This document shows, piece after piece, positions 19,913 to 29,367 of a stretch of 64,000 nucleotides of DNA. The notes under the pieces were generated by a model, which was not told where the DNA came from, did not search any database, and was given only the letters and a program-made list of their open reading frames with translations. The first letter of the stretch is position 1. Every line of letters starts with the position of its first letter. Location of the stretch: the NCBI GenBank assembly GCA_030285985.1, contig CP127384.1:2592501-2656500 (forward strand), given 5' to 3'. Position numbers and translations under genes: made by a program. The DNA is from Aquidulcibacter paucihalophilus. GTDB taxonomy: Bacteria; Pseudomonadota; Alphaproteobacteria; Caulobacterales; Caulobacteraceae.

Positions 19913-21484
19913 ATGAGCACGATGAACACCGTCGGCCGCCCGACCACTCCGAACCGCGTCGAGAGCAAGCCCGCCACCCTGACGGGCGGCCGCGGCCTGC
20001 TGCAGAACGAGCACCTGATCTTCGAGGGTGACGGCTGGGGCAAGACCGGCGTCGACCTGCCGGAGCCGAAGTCCGACGGCTCCGATCTCGGCGATCTGGT
20101 CCGCCGCGATCCGATCGGCCTGCCGGGCCTGAGCGAGCCCGAGACGATGCGCCACTATGTGCGGCTGTCGCAGAAGAACCACGCCATCGACCTGGCCATC
20201 TATCCGCTGGGTTCGTGCACGATGAAGCACAACCCGCGCCTCAACGAGAAGATGGCGCGCCTGCCGGGCTTCTCGGACATCCACCCGCTGCAGCCGACCT
20301 CGACGGTGCAGGGCGCGCTGGAGCTGATGGATACGCTGGCGCACTGGCTCAAGACCCTGACCGGCATGCCCGCCGTCGCCCTGTCGCCGAAAGCCGGTGC
20401 CCATGGCGAACTGTGCGGCCTGATGGCCATTCGCGCCGCCCACGAGGCCTCGGGCCAGCACGAGAAGCGCCGCAAGGTGCTGGTGCCGACCTCGGCCCAC
20501 GGCACCAATCCGGCCACCGCCGCCTTCGTCGGCTACACGGTCGTGGAAGTGGCCCAGACGGACGACGGTCGCGTCGACGTGGCTGATCTGGCGTCCAAGC
20601 TGGGCGACGACGTCGCCGCCATCATGGTGACCAATCCGAACACCTGCGGCCTGTTCGAGCGCGACATCCTCGAGATCAGCCGGCTGACGCACGAGGCCGG
20701 CGCGTATTTCTACTGCGACGGCGCCAACTTCAACGCCATCGTCGGGCGCGTGCGGCCGGGTGATCTCGGCGTCGACGCCATGCACATCAACCTGCACAAG
20801 ACCTTCTCGACGCCCCACGGCGGCGGCGGTCCCGGCTCGGGTCCGGTCGTGCTGTCAGCCGCCCTGGCCCCGTTCGCCCCGGCCCCCTGGGTCGTGCATG
20901 ACGCGGATGGCTATCGCCTCATCGAGCGCGAGGAAGACGAGGCGGCCCAGGCCTTCGGCCGGATGTGCGCCTTCCAGGGCCAGATGGGGATGTACACCCG
21001 CGCCCTCAGCTACATGATGAGCCACGGCTCCGACGGCCTGCGCCAGGTCGCCGAGGACGCCGTGCTCAACGCCAACTACATCAAGGCCCGACTGTCGGAC
21101 GTCATGTCTGCGGCCTTCCCGGACGGCCCCTGCATGCACGAGGCCCTGTTCGACGACGAATGGCTGAAAGGCACGGAGATCACGACGCTCGACTTCGCCA
21201 AGGCGATGATCGACGAGGGCTTCCACCCGATGACCATGTATTTCCCGCTGGTCGTCCACGGTGCCATGCTGATCGAGCCGACCGAGACGGAGTCCAAGCA
21301 GGAGCTGGATCGCTTCATCCACGCCATGCGGGCGCTGGCAGAAGCGGCCAAGGCCGGCGACGTCGACCGGTTCAAAGGCGCGCCGTTCCATGCGCCGATG
21401 AAGCGTCTGGACGAGACCCGTGCCGCCCGCTCGCCGGTGCTGCGCTGGACGGCACCGGAAGGGTCGAACATCGCCGCCGAATAG
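19913..21484 (+). CDS. gcvPB: Glycine dehydrogenase (decarboxylating) subunit 2
   Basis: The PLP-bearing half of the split P protein, 523 residues. The PLP lysine sits in MHINLHKTFSTPHGGGGPG, followed by the Gly-rich segment. TSAHGTNPATA is the characteristic substrate-side motif, and GSCTMKHNPR lies near the start. It is last in the cleavage operon. A weak hairpin (21527-21544) follows its stop. Confidence 0.97.
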   Translation: MSTMNTVGRPTTPNRVESKPATLTGGRGLLQNEHLIFEGDGWGKTGVDLPEPKSDGSDLGDLVRRDPIGLPGLSEPETMRHYVRLSQKNHAIDLAIYPLGSCTMKHNPRLNEKMARLPGFSDIHPLQPTSTVQGALELMDTLAHWLKTLTGMPAVALSPKAGAHGELCGLMAIRAAHEASGQHEKRRKVLVPTSAHGTNPATAAFVGYTVVEVAQTDDGRVDVADLASKLGDDVAAIMVTNPNTCGLFERDILEISRLTHEAGAYFYCDGANFNAIVGRVRPGDLGVDAMHINLHKTFSTPHGGGGPGSGPVVLSAALAPFAPAPWVVHDADGYRLIEREEDEAAQAFGRMCAFQGQMGMYTRALSYMMSHGSDGLRQVAEDAVLNANYIKARLSDVMSAAFPDGPCMHEALFDDEWLKGTEITTLDFAKAMIDEGFHPMTMYFPLVVHGAMLIEPTETESKQELDRFIHAMRALAEAAKAGDVDRFKGAPFHAPMKRLDETRAARSPVLRWTAPEGSNIAAE

Positions 21485-21526
21485 GCGACGCCCTCCCGCA
21501 CCTGCGAAGCACGGCAAAGTGAACCC

Positions 21527-21544
21527 CGCCTGTTCCAGCAGGCG
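21527..21544 (+). terminator. Weak hairpin after gcvPB
   Basis: A perfect 6-bp inverted repeat (CGCCTG / CAGGCG with a 6-base loop) lies 42 bp after the gcvPB stop. There is no clear T tract, so it may not terminate efficiently. It might equally be a spacer structure before the next gene. Confidence 0.3.
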
Positions 21545-21599
21545 TATGCTCCTCCCTGCGTAGTCTGAGCCACAACAAGCGTTGGGAGGCGCTGCGGTC

Positions 21600-22067
21600 A
21601 TGATGTCACGCGTACAAAAGGGTCTGGTCGCCGGTTTCGCGGCCACGGCCGTCGTCTCGATTGTTGAGGCGATCAATATGTCGATCGGCCACTGGGCCGT
21701 CGCTTTTCCCCAGCTTCTCGCGGTGATTCTGCAAAACCCCGAGCAGTCACCGATCGGGTGGGTCGCCCACATTGTGGCCGGCGTGGCGCTCGGGGCACTG
21801 TTCGGGGTCCTGTGTCCAAGGCTGCCGACGGATACGCCCGAGTCGAAGGGCATCCTGTTCGCCGTCGGTGCCTTCATCCTGATGGGGCTGTTCATTGCAC
21901 CCATCGGCGGGGCGGGCATGTTCTTCATGCGGGCCGGGTTCGGCACCCTCGCCTGGATGGTCGCCAGCCATGCGGTCTTCGGCATTGTGCTGGGGAGCGT
22001 CTACGGGCGTCTGGTGGAGCGCGAGAAACGCCTCCGTGTTCCGGTCGACGGCGCTCCGGCGCACTGA
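21600..22067 (+). CDS. Small membrane protein, DUF6789-like
   Basis: A 155-residue protein with about four membrane helices. The N-terminal RVQKGLVAGFAATAVVSIVE and the spacing of helices resemble the DUF6789 family, whose role is unknown. A frame extension begins with TTG at 21582, but the ATG pair at 21600/21603 follows a GGGAGG ribosome site, so I use 21600. The gene lies between the gcv operon and a strong terminator. Confidence 0.72.
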   Translation: MMSRVQKGLVAGFAATAVVSIVEAINMSIGHWAVAFPQLLAVILQNPEQSPIGWVAHIVAGVALGALFGVLCPRLPTDTPESKGILFAVGAFILMGLFIAPIGGAGMFFMRAGFGTLAWMVASHAVFGIVLGSVYGRLVEREKRLRVPVDGAPAH

Positions 22068-22071
22068 AATG

Positions 22072-22102
22072 AAAAAGCCCCGCTTCGCAGCGGGGCTTTT
22101 TT
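22072..22102. terminator. Two-way rho-independent terminator
   Basis: A stem of AAAAAGCCCCGC with its complement, closed by a short TTCGCA-type loop, is flanked by an A tract on the left and a T tract on the right. It therefore works on both strands. It sits between the membrane protein gene (plus) and atpF (minus) and ends both transcripts. Confidence 0.93.
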
Positions 22103-22126
22103 GATTCCGGGCTGACGAAGCCCGGC

Positions 22127-22639
22127 CTAGTTCAGGCGCGTGCTGATCTGGGCGATGGCGGCGTCGAGCAGGGGGTCGGAGGTCTGGCCGGCCAAGCGGG
22201 CGGCGAGGATCTGTTCGGCGGCGCGGGCGGCGAGGTCGGCGGCGGCGGTCTTCACTTCCGCGGTGGCCTGGGCCTCGGCCTGGGCGATGCGGCGCTCGGC
22301 GAGGGCCTCACGGCGGGCCAGGGTCTCTTCCAGCTTGGCCTTGGCCTCGACTTCCATGAGGCGGGCATCGGCTTCGGCGGCGGCGAGCATTTCAGCGGCC
22401 TGGGCCTCGGCTTCGGCCTTTTCGGCGCGGATCTGGGCCAGCAGGGCCTCGGCTTCGGCGCGCAGGCGGGCGGCCTCGTCGAGCTCGGACTGGATCTTTG
22501 CAGCCTTGGCGTCGAGCTGACCGGCGATCAGCTTGGGCACGCCGACGAAGACGCACAGGCCGAGGAACAGGAACAGGCCGGCGGCGACCCATAGTTCCGG
22601 GTTGGCCAGGTCGTAGAGGTGCGGGTTGAAGAATTCCAT
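22127..22639 (-). CDS. atpF: F0F1 ATP synthase subunit B
   Basis: A 170-residue peripheral-stalk protein. A single membrane helix near the N-terminus (about 16-34) is followed by a long charged alpha-helix rich in Ala/Glu/Arg (about 45-150), the coiled stalk. In this organism type it pairs with subunit B'. It starts immediately at the end of the B' gene (22639), giving a one-base overlap. Confidence 0.92.
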   Translation of the reverse strand: MEFFNPHLYDLANPELWVAAGLFLFLGLCVFVGVPKLIAGQLDAKAAKIQSELDEAARLRAEAEALLAQIRAEKAEAEAQAAEMLAAAEADARLMEVEAKAKLEETLARREALAERRIAQAEAQATAEVKTAAADLAARAAEQILAARLAGQTSDPLLDAAIAQISTRLN

Positions 22640-23226
22640 CAGGCGGCGCCCTTCACGGCGGCAGCGGCTTCGGCGGCGGTCGGCGCCTTGCCGGTGAGAC
22701 GTTCGACGATGGCGGCGGCGGTGTCCGACGCGATCGAGGCGACATTGGTCATGGCGGCGTCACGGGTCTTGCCGATGGCGGTCTCGGCCTCGGCGATGCG
22801 GGCGTTGACGACGGCTTCTTCCTCAGCGGCGCGGGCGTTGGCGGCGTCGGTGACGCGCGCCTTGGCGGCAGCGGCCGTCGCGCGGGACGAGGCACGGGCG
22901 GCCTCGACCTCGGCCTTGGCGGCGGCAGCCTGACCGGCGGCTTCGGCCTGGACCTGACGGGCGGTCTGGACGGCGTCCGCGATGGTGGCGGCGCGCTGAT
23001 CGATGACGCCGCGCAGACGCGGCACGAAGACCTTGGCCATCAGCCAGTAGAGGACGGCGAACAGGAAGATCAGATAGACGATCTGACCGAACCAGTGCTG
23101 GAACTCGAACTGCGGCAGGCCGCCCCCGCCTTCGCCGTGCGCGGCTTCGGTCGAGGCGTGCGTGTCCGCAACGGCCACCGAGGGGGGCGCGTCGTGAGTC
23201 ACTGCGGGTTGAGCGGATACGGTCAT
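22639..23226 (-). CDS. F0F1 ATP synthase subunit B'
   Basis: A 195-residue second stalk subunit (B'). An N-terminal soluble extension (to about 40) precedes the membrane helix (YLIFLFAVLYWLMAKVFVPRL) and a long Ala-rich coil. Photosynthetic-type and alphaproteobacterial enzymes use a B/B' heterodimer, and the gene order atpB-atpE-atpF'-atpF is usual there. Family naming varies (atpF' or atpG). Confidence 0.93.
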   Translation of the reverse strand: MTVSAQPAVTHDAPPSVAVADTHASTEAAHGEGGGGLPQFEFQHWFGQIVYLIFLFAVLYWLMAKVFVPRLRGVIDQRAATIADAVQTARQVQAEAAGQAAAAKAEVEAARASSRATAAAAKARVTDAANARAAEEEAVVNARIAEAETAIGKTRDAAMTNVASIASDTAAAIVERLTGKAPTAAEAAAAVKGAA

Positions 23227-23267
23227 CTGTCGCCTGATGTTTGAGCGGTCGATACGTCAGTCAGAAA

Positions 23268-23302
23268 CGAGGCGGCGACCCGGCCGGAACCGGGCCGCCC
23301 CA
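23268..23302 (-). other. Hairpin between atpE and the subunit B' gene
   Basis: GGCGGC (23271-23276) can pair with GCCGCC (23294-23299), with further GC-rich inner pairing (CCGG/CCGG). It occupies much of the 94-bp gap between two cotranscribed genes. It may slow decay or reduce read-through and so help make more subunit c than B'. This is inference from position only. Confidence 0.35.
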
Positions 23303-23320
23303 TCGATCAGAAGGACGAAA

Positions 23321-23587
23321 TCAGCTCGCCGACGTCCAGAGCAGGATGCCGATGACGAACGACAGGATGCCCAGGGCTTCGGCCAGGGCCGCGCCGACGA
23401 ACAGGTTGCCGATTTGCGAGCCGGCAGCCGACGGGTTGCGCAGGGCACCCGAGAGGAAGTTGCCGAAGATGTTGCCCACGCCGATGCCGGCGCCGATCAT
23501 GCCGGTCATGGCCAGGCCGGCGCCGATGGCGTTGCCGGCCGAGACGATGGCGGCGGCGTTGGCGGCGGCGATTTGCGGATCAACCAT
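23321..23587 (-). CDS. atpE: F0F1 ATP synthase subunit c
   Basis: An 88-residue two-helix hairpin that forms the c ring. The first helix is very Gly/Ala-rich ([22 protein letters not shown]), and the second carries the proton-binding acidic residue in [10 protein letters not shown]. The polar loop ALRNPS is typical. It lies between atpB and the B' gene on the minus strand. Confidence 0.96.
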   Translation of the reverse strand: MVDPQIAAANAAAIVSAGNAIGAGLAMTGMIGAGIGVGNIFGNFLSGALRNPSAAGSQIGNLFVGAALAEALGILSFVIGILLWTSAS

Positions 23588-23634
23588 GGTGTTCAGTCCT
23601 GTGAGAGTTGGTTGGTTGGAAGAAGAAGGGGTGG

Positions 23635-24426
23635 TTAGTGATGGTCGCCCAGATTGACCACGTCATTCAGGTAGACGCAGGTCAGGACGGCGAAGACGAA
23701 GGCCTGGAGGAAGGCCACGAGGAACTCCAGGGCGGTCAGGGCGGTGACCAGGCTCAGCGAGAGGGCGGCACCCGGCAGGCCGAGGTAGCCCCAGCCGCCG
23801 GCGGCGGCCATGCCGCCCAGCGACACCACGAAGCCGGCGAAGACCTTCAGGGCGACGTGGCCGCCCATCATGTTGCCGAACAGACGAAGGGTGAGCGTCA
23901 GGGGGCGCAGCAGGAAGGAGAAGAACTCGATCAGGCCGACCACCGGGCGCATCAGCAGCGGCGCGCCGGTCGGCCAGAACAGGCCGAGGAATTTGAAGCC
24001 GTTCTTCCAGATCCCGACCACGACGACCAGGGCGAAGGTGATGACGCCGAAGGTGGCGGTCACGGCCAGCTGGGAGGTGGCGGTGAAGCTGAGGAACAGG
24101 CCCAGCAGGTTCATGGCCAGAACGAAGGTGAAGACCGTGAAGACGAACGGGAAATATTTCTTGCCGTCATGGCCGATGATCGACTCGGCGATGCCGTCGA
24201 TCATGCCGAACAGGGTCTCGCCGGCGGCCTGGCCGCGGCCCGGAACGACCTTGGCGCCCGAGGTGACGAGCTGGAAGAAGCCGACGACCAGCAGGAAGGC
24301 GATGGTCATCGCCAGGTGCGAGTTGGTGAAGGCCAGGTGCACCGTGCCGACGACGGGCAGAGTCACTTCGCCGAAGTCGAGACCCGGAAGGGGCGTAACC
24401 TGGAACTGGTGTAGCGGATCGGCCAT
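23635..24426 (-). CDS. atpB: F0F1 ATP synthase subunit a
   Basis: A 263-residue membrane subunit forming the proton half-channels. Five to six helices are visible. The conserved channel arginine lies in the [13 protein letters not shown] segment, and an N-terminal PLPGLDF region precedes the helices. A frame extension to 24483 would overlap atpI. The ATG at 24426 ([10 protein letters not shown]) gives the normal N-terminus. Confidence 0.95.
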   Translation of the reverse strand: MADPLHQFQVTPLPGLDFGEVTLPVVGTVHLAFTNSHLAMTIAFLLVVGFFQLVTSGAKVVPGRGQAAGETLFGMIDGIAESIIGHDGKKYFPFVFTVFTFVLAMNLLGLFLSFTATSQLAVTATFGVITFALVVVVGIWKNGFKFLGLFWPTGAPLLMRPVVGLIEFFSFLLRPLTLTLRLFGNMMGGHVALKVFAGFVVSLGGMAAAGGWGYLGLPGAALSLSLVTALTALEFLVAFLQAFVFAVLTCVYLNDVVNLGDHH

Positions 24427-24433
24427 CGGGCGA

Positions 24434-24793
24434 TCAGACTCCCTGGTCTTCGTCGTCGAAAGGAACCGACTCAGGTTCCCCATACTGTTTGGCTTCGGCC
24501 ATCAGACGTTGCGCCGTGCGCCACGCCATCCACACCGAAACGGCGAAGCCCAGAAGGACGCCGCCGATAATTCCTGCCGGCGAGGTGCCAGCGAAGTGGT
24601 CGACCCCGAAACCGATCCCGAGGCCAACGAAGACGCCGCCGAACAGGTCAGCGAGAATCTTCCAAGCCTGTCCCGCCGCCGCCTGACCGGCAGCCTCGTG
24701 AGAGATCTGACGGGCGGTGCGCGCCTCCAGATCGGATGCGCTGGTGTGGAGGCGTTTGATCGCCTCTTCGCGCGATTCCGGAGGAAGGGACAT
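24434..24793 (-). CDS. atpI: ATP synthase protein I (AtpI-like)
   Basis: A 119-residue small membrane protein of the AtpI family, which assists c-ring assembly. Two membrane helices (about 40-60 and 65-85) are present, with the GIGFGVDHFAGTSPAGIIGG stretch typical of the alphaproteobacterial form. The start at 24793 fits this size, while the frame is open further upstream. It leads the F0 operon and ends 7 bp before atpB. Confidence 0.85.
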   Translation of the reverse strand: MSLPPESREEAIKRLHTSASDLEARTARQISHEAAGQAAAGQAWKILADLFGGVFVGLGIGFGVDHFAGTSPAGIIGGVLLGFAVSVWMAWRTAQRLMAEAKQYGEPESVPFDDEDQGV

Positions 24794-24942
24794 AGGGGCC
24801 TCAGCGCCTCTCCGCTGACGTCGAAAGACGGGCGTCGAGGAGGGTCTGAATTCGGCGCGGAACCTATAGGGGCGACCCCCGCAGGTCAAGGCGGTGCGAC
24901 ATTCTGTTAAGGCGTTGTATCGGCTGGAAAAACCGAACGGCC

Positions 24943-25401
24943 TTAGCCGCCGGGAACGACCGGCACCGATGCCGGGGCGGCGGGGGCCGTCGCAGCGGGC
25001 AGCACGGCGGGTGCGTTCATGCAGTCGCGCCCTGCATACAGGCCATTGAGGTAGTACCAGCGGTGCCGGACGGCGGCAGCCTCGGCTTCCTTGCGCTCAC
25101 GCTCCGGCGCGGTGAGGGCGTCGGTTCCCGCCATGACGAGCCCGGCACCGGGAATCACCATGGACGCACCGGCGCGGGCGACACCGCCCAGACGACCGAA
25201 GAGTCCGCCCCCGGGCGCGGCCCCCATGGTCTCGCTCAGCCGGGCGGCTTCATCCGCCATGGCGGCGCAGGTCAGGGCCGTGTCGCCGGCCTGGATGACG
25301 GCAGGCGTTCGGGGCGGCTCAGCGGCCGGTGCGTCCTGGGCGATGGCGGAAGGGGCGGCGCAAAGCCCCAGTGCGAAGGCGACGGCGATGGCGGTCTTCA
25401 T
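24943..25401 (-). CDS. Secreted protein of unknown function
   Basis: A 152-residue exported protein. Its signal peptide (about 1-21) ends in AIAQ. The mature part has two cysteines (ALTCAAMADEAARL and GRDCMNAP), which could form a disulfide, a Gly-rich hydrophobic hairpin-like stretch (GASMVIPGAGLVMAG) and a Pro/Ala-rich tail. I do not recognise a family. The ATG at 25401 starts the signal peptide, and the frame's longer extension to 25635 is not coding-like. Confidence 0.65.
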   Translation of the reverse strand: MKTAIAVAFALGLCAAPSAIAQDAPAAEPPRTPAVIQAGDTALTCAAMADEAARLSETMGAAPGGGLFGRLGGVARAGASMVIPGAGLVMAGTDALTAPERERKEAEAAAVRHRWYYLNGLYAGRDCMNAPAVLPAATAPAAPASVPVVPGG

Positions 25402-25762
25402 GGTGGTCCTCCCGGCAGCCCCCGGAAAGAACGGCGTCCTGTTCCCGAAGTTGCGTCCGGCGGCCGTTGGGAGCGTCCAGAGGGTCGAAAAGACACCTTT
25501 GCCGCCGGAAAATTGGCGGTGCCTTTCAGGATGTCCGCCCCGGGGCCTGGGCAGTCCCGAAGCCGGCCCTTTGGCGGGTCCGGCGATGGGTGGTTGATTG
25601 TCAAAGACCCCGTCCCGTGGGGACACGACCATCAACCACAGGCCTGCGTCAAAAGCGGACGTGTGCGGCCGGATGAGGCCCCGGACTGGTCAGGACAGGG
25701 GTTGAAAGGGCTCGATCGGGGTCGCGAAGGGGCGAGAAGACACGGGGCGAGAAGGAACGGCT
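25402..25762. other. Gene-free 361-bp region with an inverted repeat
   Basis: I see no supported gene here. Inside is an inverted repeat. The left arm (25589-25602) and right arm (25627-25639) match in 12 of 13 positions as GTGGTTGATTGTC versus GTGGTTGATGGTC, around a loop with its own CCCC/GGGG pairing. The right arm is shared with a site before folE. The promoter of the secreted protein gene should also be here. Confidence 0.5.
25589..25639. repeat. Inverted repeat (GTGGTTGATGGTC family)
   Basis: Two near-identical inverted arms with a 24-base loop. The 14-base string CGACCATCAACCAC occurs here and again at about 51693. It may be a dispersed repeat or a shared binding site. Confidence 0.55.
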
Positions 25763-27673
25763 TCAGGCGCGGACGGCGCGGGTCGCCTCGACCCCGAGCG
25801 CCTGAAGGGCGGCGGCGGCGATGTGGTCGGCGTTGAGGCCGGCGGTGGCGTACATGGCGGCCGGATTGTCCTGGTCCTGGAAGACGTCGGGCAGGCACAG
25901 GGTGCGGATCTTCAGGCCGGCGTCGAGCGCGCCCTTGTCCGACAGGAGCTGGAGCACGAAGGCACCGAAGCCGCCCATGGCCCCCTCCTCCACCGTGATC
26001 AGGCACTCGTGCTCGCGGGCGAGGCGCAGGATCATGTCGGCGTCCAGCGGCTTGGCAAAGCGGGCGTCAGCGACGGTGGCCGAGACGCCGCGGGCTGCCA
26101 GGACGTCGGCGGCCTTGAGCGACTCCTGCAGGCGGGTGCCGAGCGAGAGGATGGCGACGGTCGTGCCTTCGCGGACGATGCGGCCCTTGCCGATCTCCAG
26201 CGGGGCGGCGAGTTCCGGGATCTCGATCCCGACGCCGTCGCCGCGCGGATAGCGGAAGGCGGACGGGCGGTCGTCGATCTCGAGGCTGGTGGCGATCATG
26301 GCGGCCAGATCGGCCTCGTCCGCGGCGGCCATCAGCACCATGCCGGGAAGCGCGCCCATGAAGCCGATGTCGAACGAACCGGCATGGGTGCAGCCGTCGG
26401 CGCCGACGAGACCGGCGCGGTCCATGGCGAAGCGAACGGGCAGCGACTGGATGGCCACGTCGTGGACAACCTGGTCATAGCCGCGCTGCAGGAAGGTCGA
26501 ATAGATGGCGCACACCGGCTTCATGCCGTCGGCGGCGAGGCCGGCGGCGAAGGTGACGGCGTGCTGTTCGGCGATGCCGACGTCATAGGTGCGCGTCGGG
26601 AAAGCCTGACCGAACAGGTCCAGTCCGGTGCCCGAAGGCATGGCGGCGGTAATGGCCACGATGGTCGGATCGAGATGCGCCCGCTTGATCAGCTCGGTCC
26701 CGAAGACCTTGGTGTAGCTGGGGGCGTTGGACGCGGCCTTGGCCTGTTTGCCCGAGATCACATCGAATTTGGCGACGGCGTGCAGCTTGTCGGCGCTGGA
26801 TTCAGCGGGGGCGTAGCCCTTGCCCTTCTGGGTCACGACATGGACCACCACCGGGCGGTCGGTGATGGCGGCGGCGTTCCGGAGGATGGGGACCAGATTG
26901 TCCATGTCATGCCCGTCGACCGGCCCGACATAGTAGAAGCCCAGCTCCTCAAAGAAGGTGCCGCCGACGATCATGCCGCGGGCATATTCCTCGGCCTTGC
27001 GGGCGGCGTTGCGGAACGGGCGCGGCAGGTGTTCGGCGACCGACTTTCCGAAGCGGCGGAAATTGCGATAGGCGCCGCCCGAGACCTGTTTGGCCAGATA
27101 GGCGCTCATGCCGCCGACCGGCGGGGCGATCGACATGTCATTGTCGTTGAGGATGACCATCAGCTGGCCATTGGTCGTCTCGGCCGCGTTGTTCATGGCC
27201 TCATAGGCCATGCCGGCGGACATGGAGCCGTCGCCAATGACGGCCACGACGCGGTTCTTCTCGCCCTTCTGGTCGCGGGCGGCCGCGAAGCCGAGCGCGG
27301 CGCTGATCGAGGTGGAGGCGTGGGCGGCGCCGAAGGGGTCGTATTCGCTCTCGCTGCGCTTGGTGAAGCCCGACAGGCCGCCGGGCTGGCGCAGGGTGCG
27401 GATGCGGTCGCGGCGACCGGTCAGGATCTTGTGCGGATAGCACTGGTGGCCGACGTCCCAGATCAGGATGTCCTTCGGCGTCTCGAACACATGGTGCAGG
27501 GCGACGGTCAGTTCGACCACGCCCAGACCGGCCCCGAGGTGGCCGCCAGTGACGGAGACCGCGTCGATAGTCTCGGCCCGCACCTCGTCAGCCAGCTGAC
27601 GCAGCTGGGGGATATCGAACCCACGCGTGTCAGCGGGGATATGGACCTGGTCGAGGAGCGGGGTGTCGGGCAT
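25763..27673 (-). CDS. dxs: 1-deoxy-D-xylulose-5-phosphate synthase
   Basis: First enzyme of the MEP pathway, 636 residues, thiamine-diphosphate dependent; it condenses pyruvate and glyceraldehyde 3-phosphate. Landmarks are [15 protein letters not shown] near 78, the TPP-binding [17 protein letters not shown] (about 148-164, followed by NDNDMSI), the [15 protein letters not shown] transketolase motif (about 367) and [11 protein letters not shown]. The length is normal. It is separated by 118 bp from the prenyl synthase upstream. Confidence 0.97.
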   Translation of the reverse strand: MPDTPLLDQVHIPADTRGFDIPQLRQLADEVRAETIDAVSVTGGHLGAGLGVVELTVALHHVFETPKDILIWDVGHQCYPHKILTGRRDRIRTLRQPGGLSGFTKRSESEYDPFGAAHASTSISAALGFAAARDQKGEKNRVVAVIGDGSMSAGMAYEAMNNAAETTNGQLMVILNDNDMSIAPPVGGMSAYLAKQVSGGAYRNFRRFGKSVAEHLPRPFRNAARKAEEYARGMIVGGTFFEELGFYYVGPVDGHDMDNLVPILRNAAAITDRPVVVHVVTQKGKGYAPAESSADKLHAVAKFDVISGKQAKAASNAPSYTKVFGTELIKRAHLDPTIVAITAAMPSGTGLDLFGQAFPTRTYDVGIAEQHAVTFAAGLAADGMKPVCAIYSTFLQRGYDQVVHDVAIQSLPVRFAMDRAGLVGADGCTHAGSFDIGFMGALPGMVLMAAADEADLAAMIATSLEIDDRPSAFRYPRGDGVGIEIPELAAPLEIGKGRIVREGTTVAILSLGTRLQESLKAADVLAARGVSATVADARFAKPLDADMILRLAREHECLITVEEGAMGGFGAFVLQLLSDKGALDAGLKIRTLCLPDVFQDQDNPAAMYATAGLNADHIAAAALQALGVEATRAVRA

Positions 27674-27791
27674 GCGGGCGGTTTGTACCTAAGCCTTTGG
27701 TCTTCCAACATGCTGTAGCGCATTTCGCTGCAATGCGGGCCGACGTGATCTGATTTTTCGCAGCGGAACCGGTCCAGGCTGCCGTAGCGAC

Positions 27792-28694
27792 TCAGGACCG
27801 GCGCTGCAGGACATAATCCACACTGGCCTTGAGGATATCAGCGTCGGGCCCGAACAGATCGAGGTGGCCGCGGGCCTGATCGGCCAGATGCGCGACCCTG
27901 TGCCGCGCCTGGTCGACGCCCAGCAGGGTGACGAAATTGGTCTTGCCGCGGGCGGCGTCCTTGTTGGCCGCCTTGCCGAGAAGGTCCTCGTCGCCCTCGA
28001 CGTCCAGCAGGTCGTCGACGATCTGGTAGGCCAGGCCGATATCGTGGGCGAAGCTGGTCAGGGCCTGACGGTGGACCTCGCGGGCCCCGGCGATGATCAG
28101 GGGAATCTCGAAGGCATAGGTGAACAGGGCGCCGGTCTTGAGCCGCTGCATGCGGGCCACGCCGCCGAGGTCGTCGCGGACGCCGAGCAGGTCGATCATC
28201 TGGCCGCCGGCCATGCCGCGCGCGCCGCTGGCCAGCGACAGCCGGGCCGCCAGTTCGCAGCGGACGGCGGGATCGTCGTGGGTGTCCTCGTGCAGCAGGA
28301 TGTCGAAGGCGGCGGTCTGCAGTGCGTCGCCGGCGAGGACCGCGGTGGCCTCGTCATAGGCCTTGTGGACCGTGGGCCGGCCGCGGCGGACGTCGTCGTC
28401 ATCCATACAGGGCAGGTCGTCGTGGACCAGGCTGTAGGCGTGGACGCATTCCAGGGCACAGGCGGCGCGCAGCACCGGCCGTTCCTCGATGTCGAACAGA
28501 TTGGCCGCTTCCAGCGCAAAGAAGGGCCGCAGCCGCTTGCCGGGACCGAGGGCGGCGTAGCGCATGGCCTCAGTCAGGCGCGATTCGGGGCCATCGGCGC
28601 GCGGCAGGAGTTCGTCGAGGGCGACGGTGACCAGATCAGCGATCTCGGCCACCCGGTCGATGACGCCCTGCTCCGGCGAATTGGCGGCGAGCAC
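27792..28694 (-). CDS. ispA: Polyprenyl (farnesyl/geranyl) diphosphate synthase
   Basis: A 300-residue trans-prenyltransferase that extends DMAPP with IPP. Both aspartate-rich motifs are present: [10 protein letters not shown] (DDxxxxD form) and DDLLDVEGD. The [17 protein letters not shown] region near the N-terminus is typical of IspA-like short-chain synthases. The exact chain length (C15 or C20) cannot be read here. The start is GTG at 28694. It is 20 bp after csaA and followed by dxs, so isoprenoid genes are grouped. Confidence 0.9.
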   Translation of the reverse strand: MLAANSPEQGVIDRVAEIADLVTVALDELLPRADGPESRLTEAMRYAALGPGKRLRPFFALEAANLFDIEERPVLRAACALECVHAYSLVHDDLPCMDDDDVRRGRPTVHKAYDEATAVLAGDALQTAAFDILLHEDTHDDPAVRCELAARLSLASGARGMAGGQMIDLLGVRDDLGGVARMQRLKTGALFTYAFEIPLIIAGAREVHRQALTSFAHDIGLAYQIVDDLLDVEGDEDLLGKAANKDAARGKTNFVTLLGVDQARHRVAHLADQARGHLDLFGPDADILKASVDYVLQRRS

Positions 28695-28714
28695 CGTCTC
28701 GGGAGGGGGGGCGG

Positions 28715-29065
28715 TCAGAGCAGCCTCCCGCCGAGGGGGACGTCGCGGTCGACGCCGATCAGGACGACCTCGCCCGCCGCATCGGGAAAGCCGAGGGTCA
28801 GGACTTCGGACATGAAGGGACCGATCTGGCGCGGCGGGAAGTTGACGACGGCGGCGACCTTGCGGCCGAGCAGTTGCTCGCGCGTGTAGTGGATAGTGAT
28901 CTGGGCCGAGGACTTCTTCACCCCGATGTCGGGGCCGAAGTCGATGGTCAGCTTCCAGGCCGGCTTGCGCGCCTCGGGGAAGGGGTCGACGGCGAGGACC
29001 TCACCCACGCGGACATCGACCTTCATGAAGTCATCGAAGGCGATCTGCGCGGCGGGCGCCGGCAT
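28715..29065 (-). CDS. csaA: tRNA-binding protein, CsaA-like
   Basis: A 116-residue single tRNA-binding (OB-fold) domain. The core [29 protein letters not shown] and the [23 protein letters not shown] stretch are CsaA-like. CsaA has been linked to protein export and chaperone activity. Its ATG overlaps the xseB stop in a TGATG junction, so it is coupled to it. An open extension to 29164 would overlap xseB and is not used. Confidence 0.9.
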   Translation of the reverse strand: MPAPAAQIAFDDFMKVDVRVGEVLAVDPFPEARKPAWKLTIDFGPDIGVKKSSAQITIHYTREQLLGRKVAAVVNFPPRQIGPFMSEVLTLGFPDAAGEVVLIGVDRDVPLGGRLL

Positions 29066-29313
29066 CAGCTGAACTCGGCCGGTTCGGCGCCCTTCGCCTG
29101 GCCGTCGGGACCGACCACGATCTTCTCGACGCGCAGCTGGGCCGCCTTGAGGCGGTTCTCGCAATGGGCCTTCAGACGCGCGCCCTCCTCATAGAGGGCA
29201 ATCGACTCCTCCAGCGGGGCCTGGCCGGACTCGAGTTTGGAGACGATGGCCTCGAGACGCTGGAGGGCGTCCTCGAAGCTGAGGTCGGCGGGGATGGCAG
29301 CTGTGTCGGTCAT
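29065..29313 (-). CDS. xseB: Exodeoxyribonuclease VII small subunit
   Basis: An 82-residue helical protein that binds many copies to XseA, the large subunit of a single-strand DNA exonuclease. SFEDALQRLEAIVSKLESGQAPLEESIALYEEG is the family consensus. It leads the group xseB-csaA-ispA-dxs on the minus strand. xseA is not in the window. Confidence 0.93.
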   Translation of the reverse strand: MTDTAAIPADLSFEDALQRLEAIVSKLESGQAPLEESIALYEEGARLKAHCENRLKAAQLRVEKIVVGPDGQAKGAEPAEFS

Positions 29314-29367
29314 GGCGCGCGACCCTAGAGGGGGTGGAGGCGGGTCTCAAGCGCCGAGCGGCAATTG

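Noticed and set aside
18131..20818. 895-residue minus-strand frame across gcvH, gcvPA and gcvPB
   Set aside because: All of it lies opposite recognised glycine cleavage genes, and the product is low-complexity Arg/His/Gly. High third-position GC keeps the antisense frame open.
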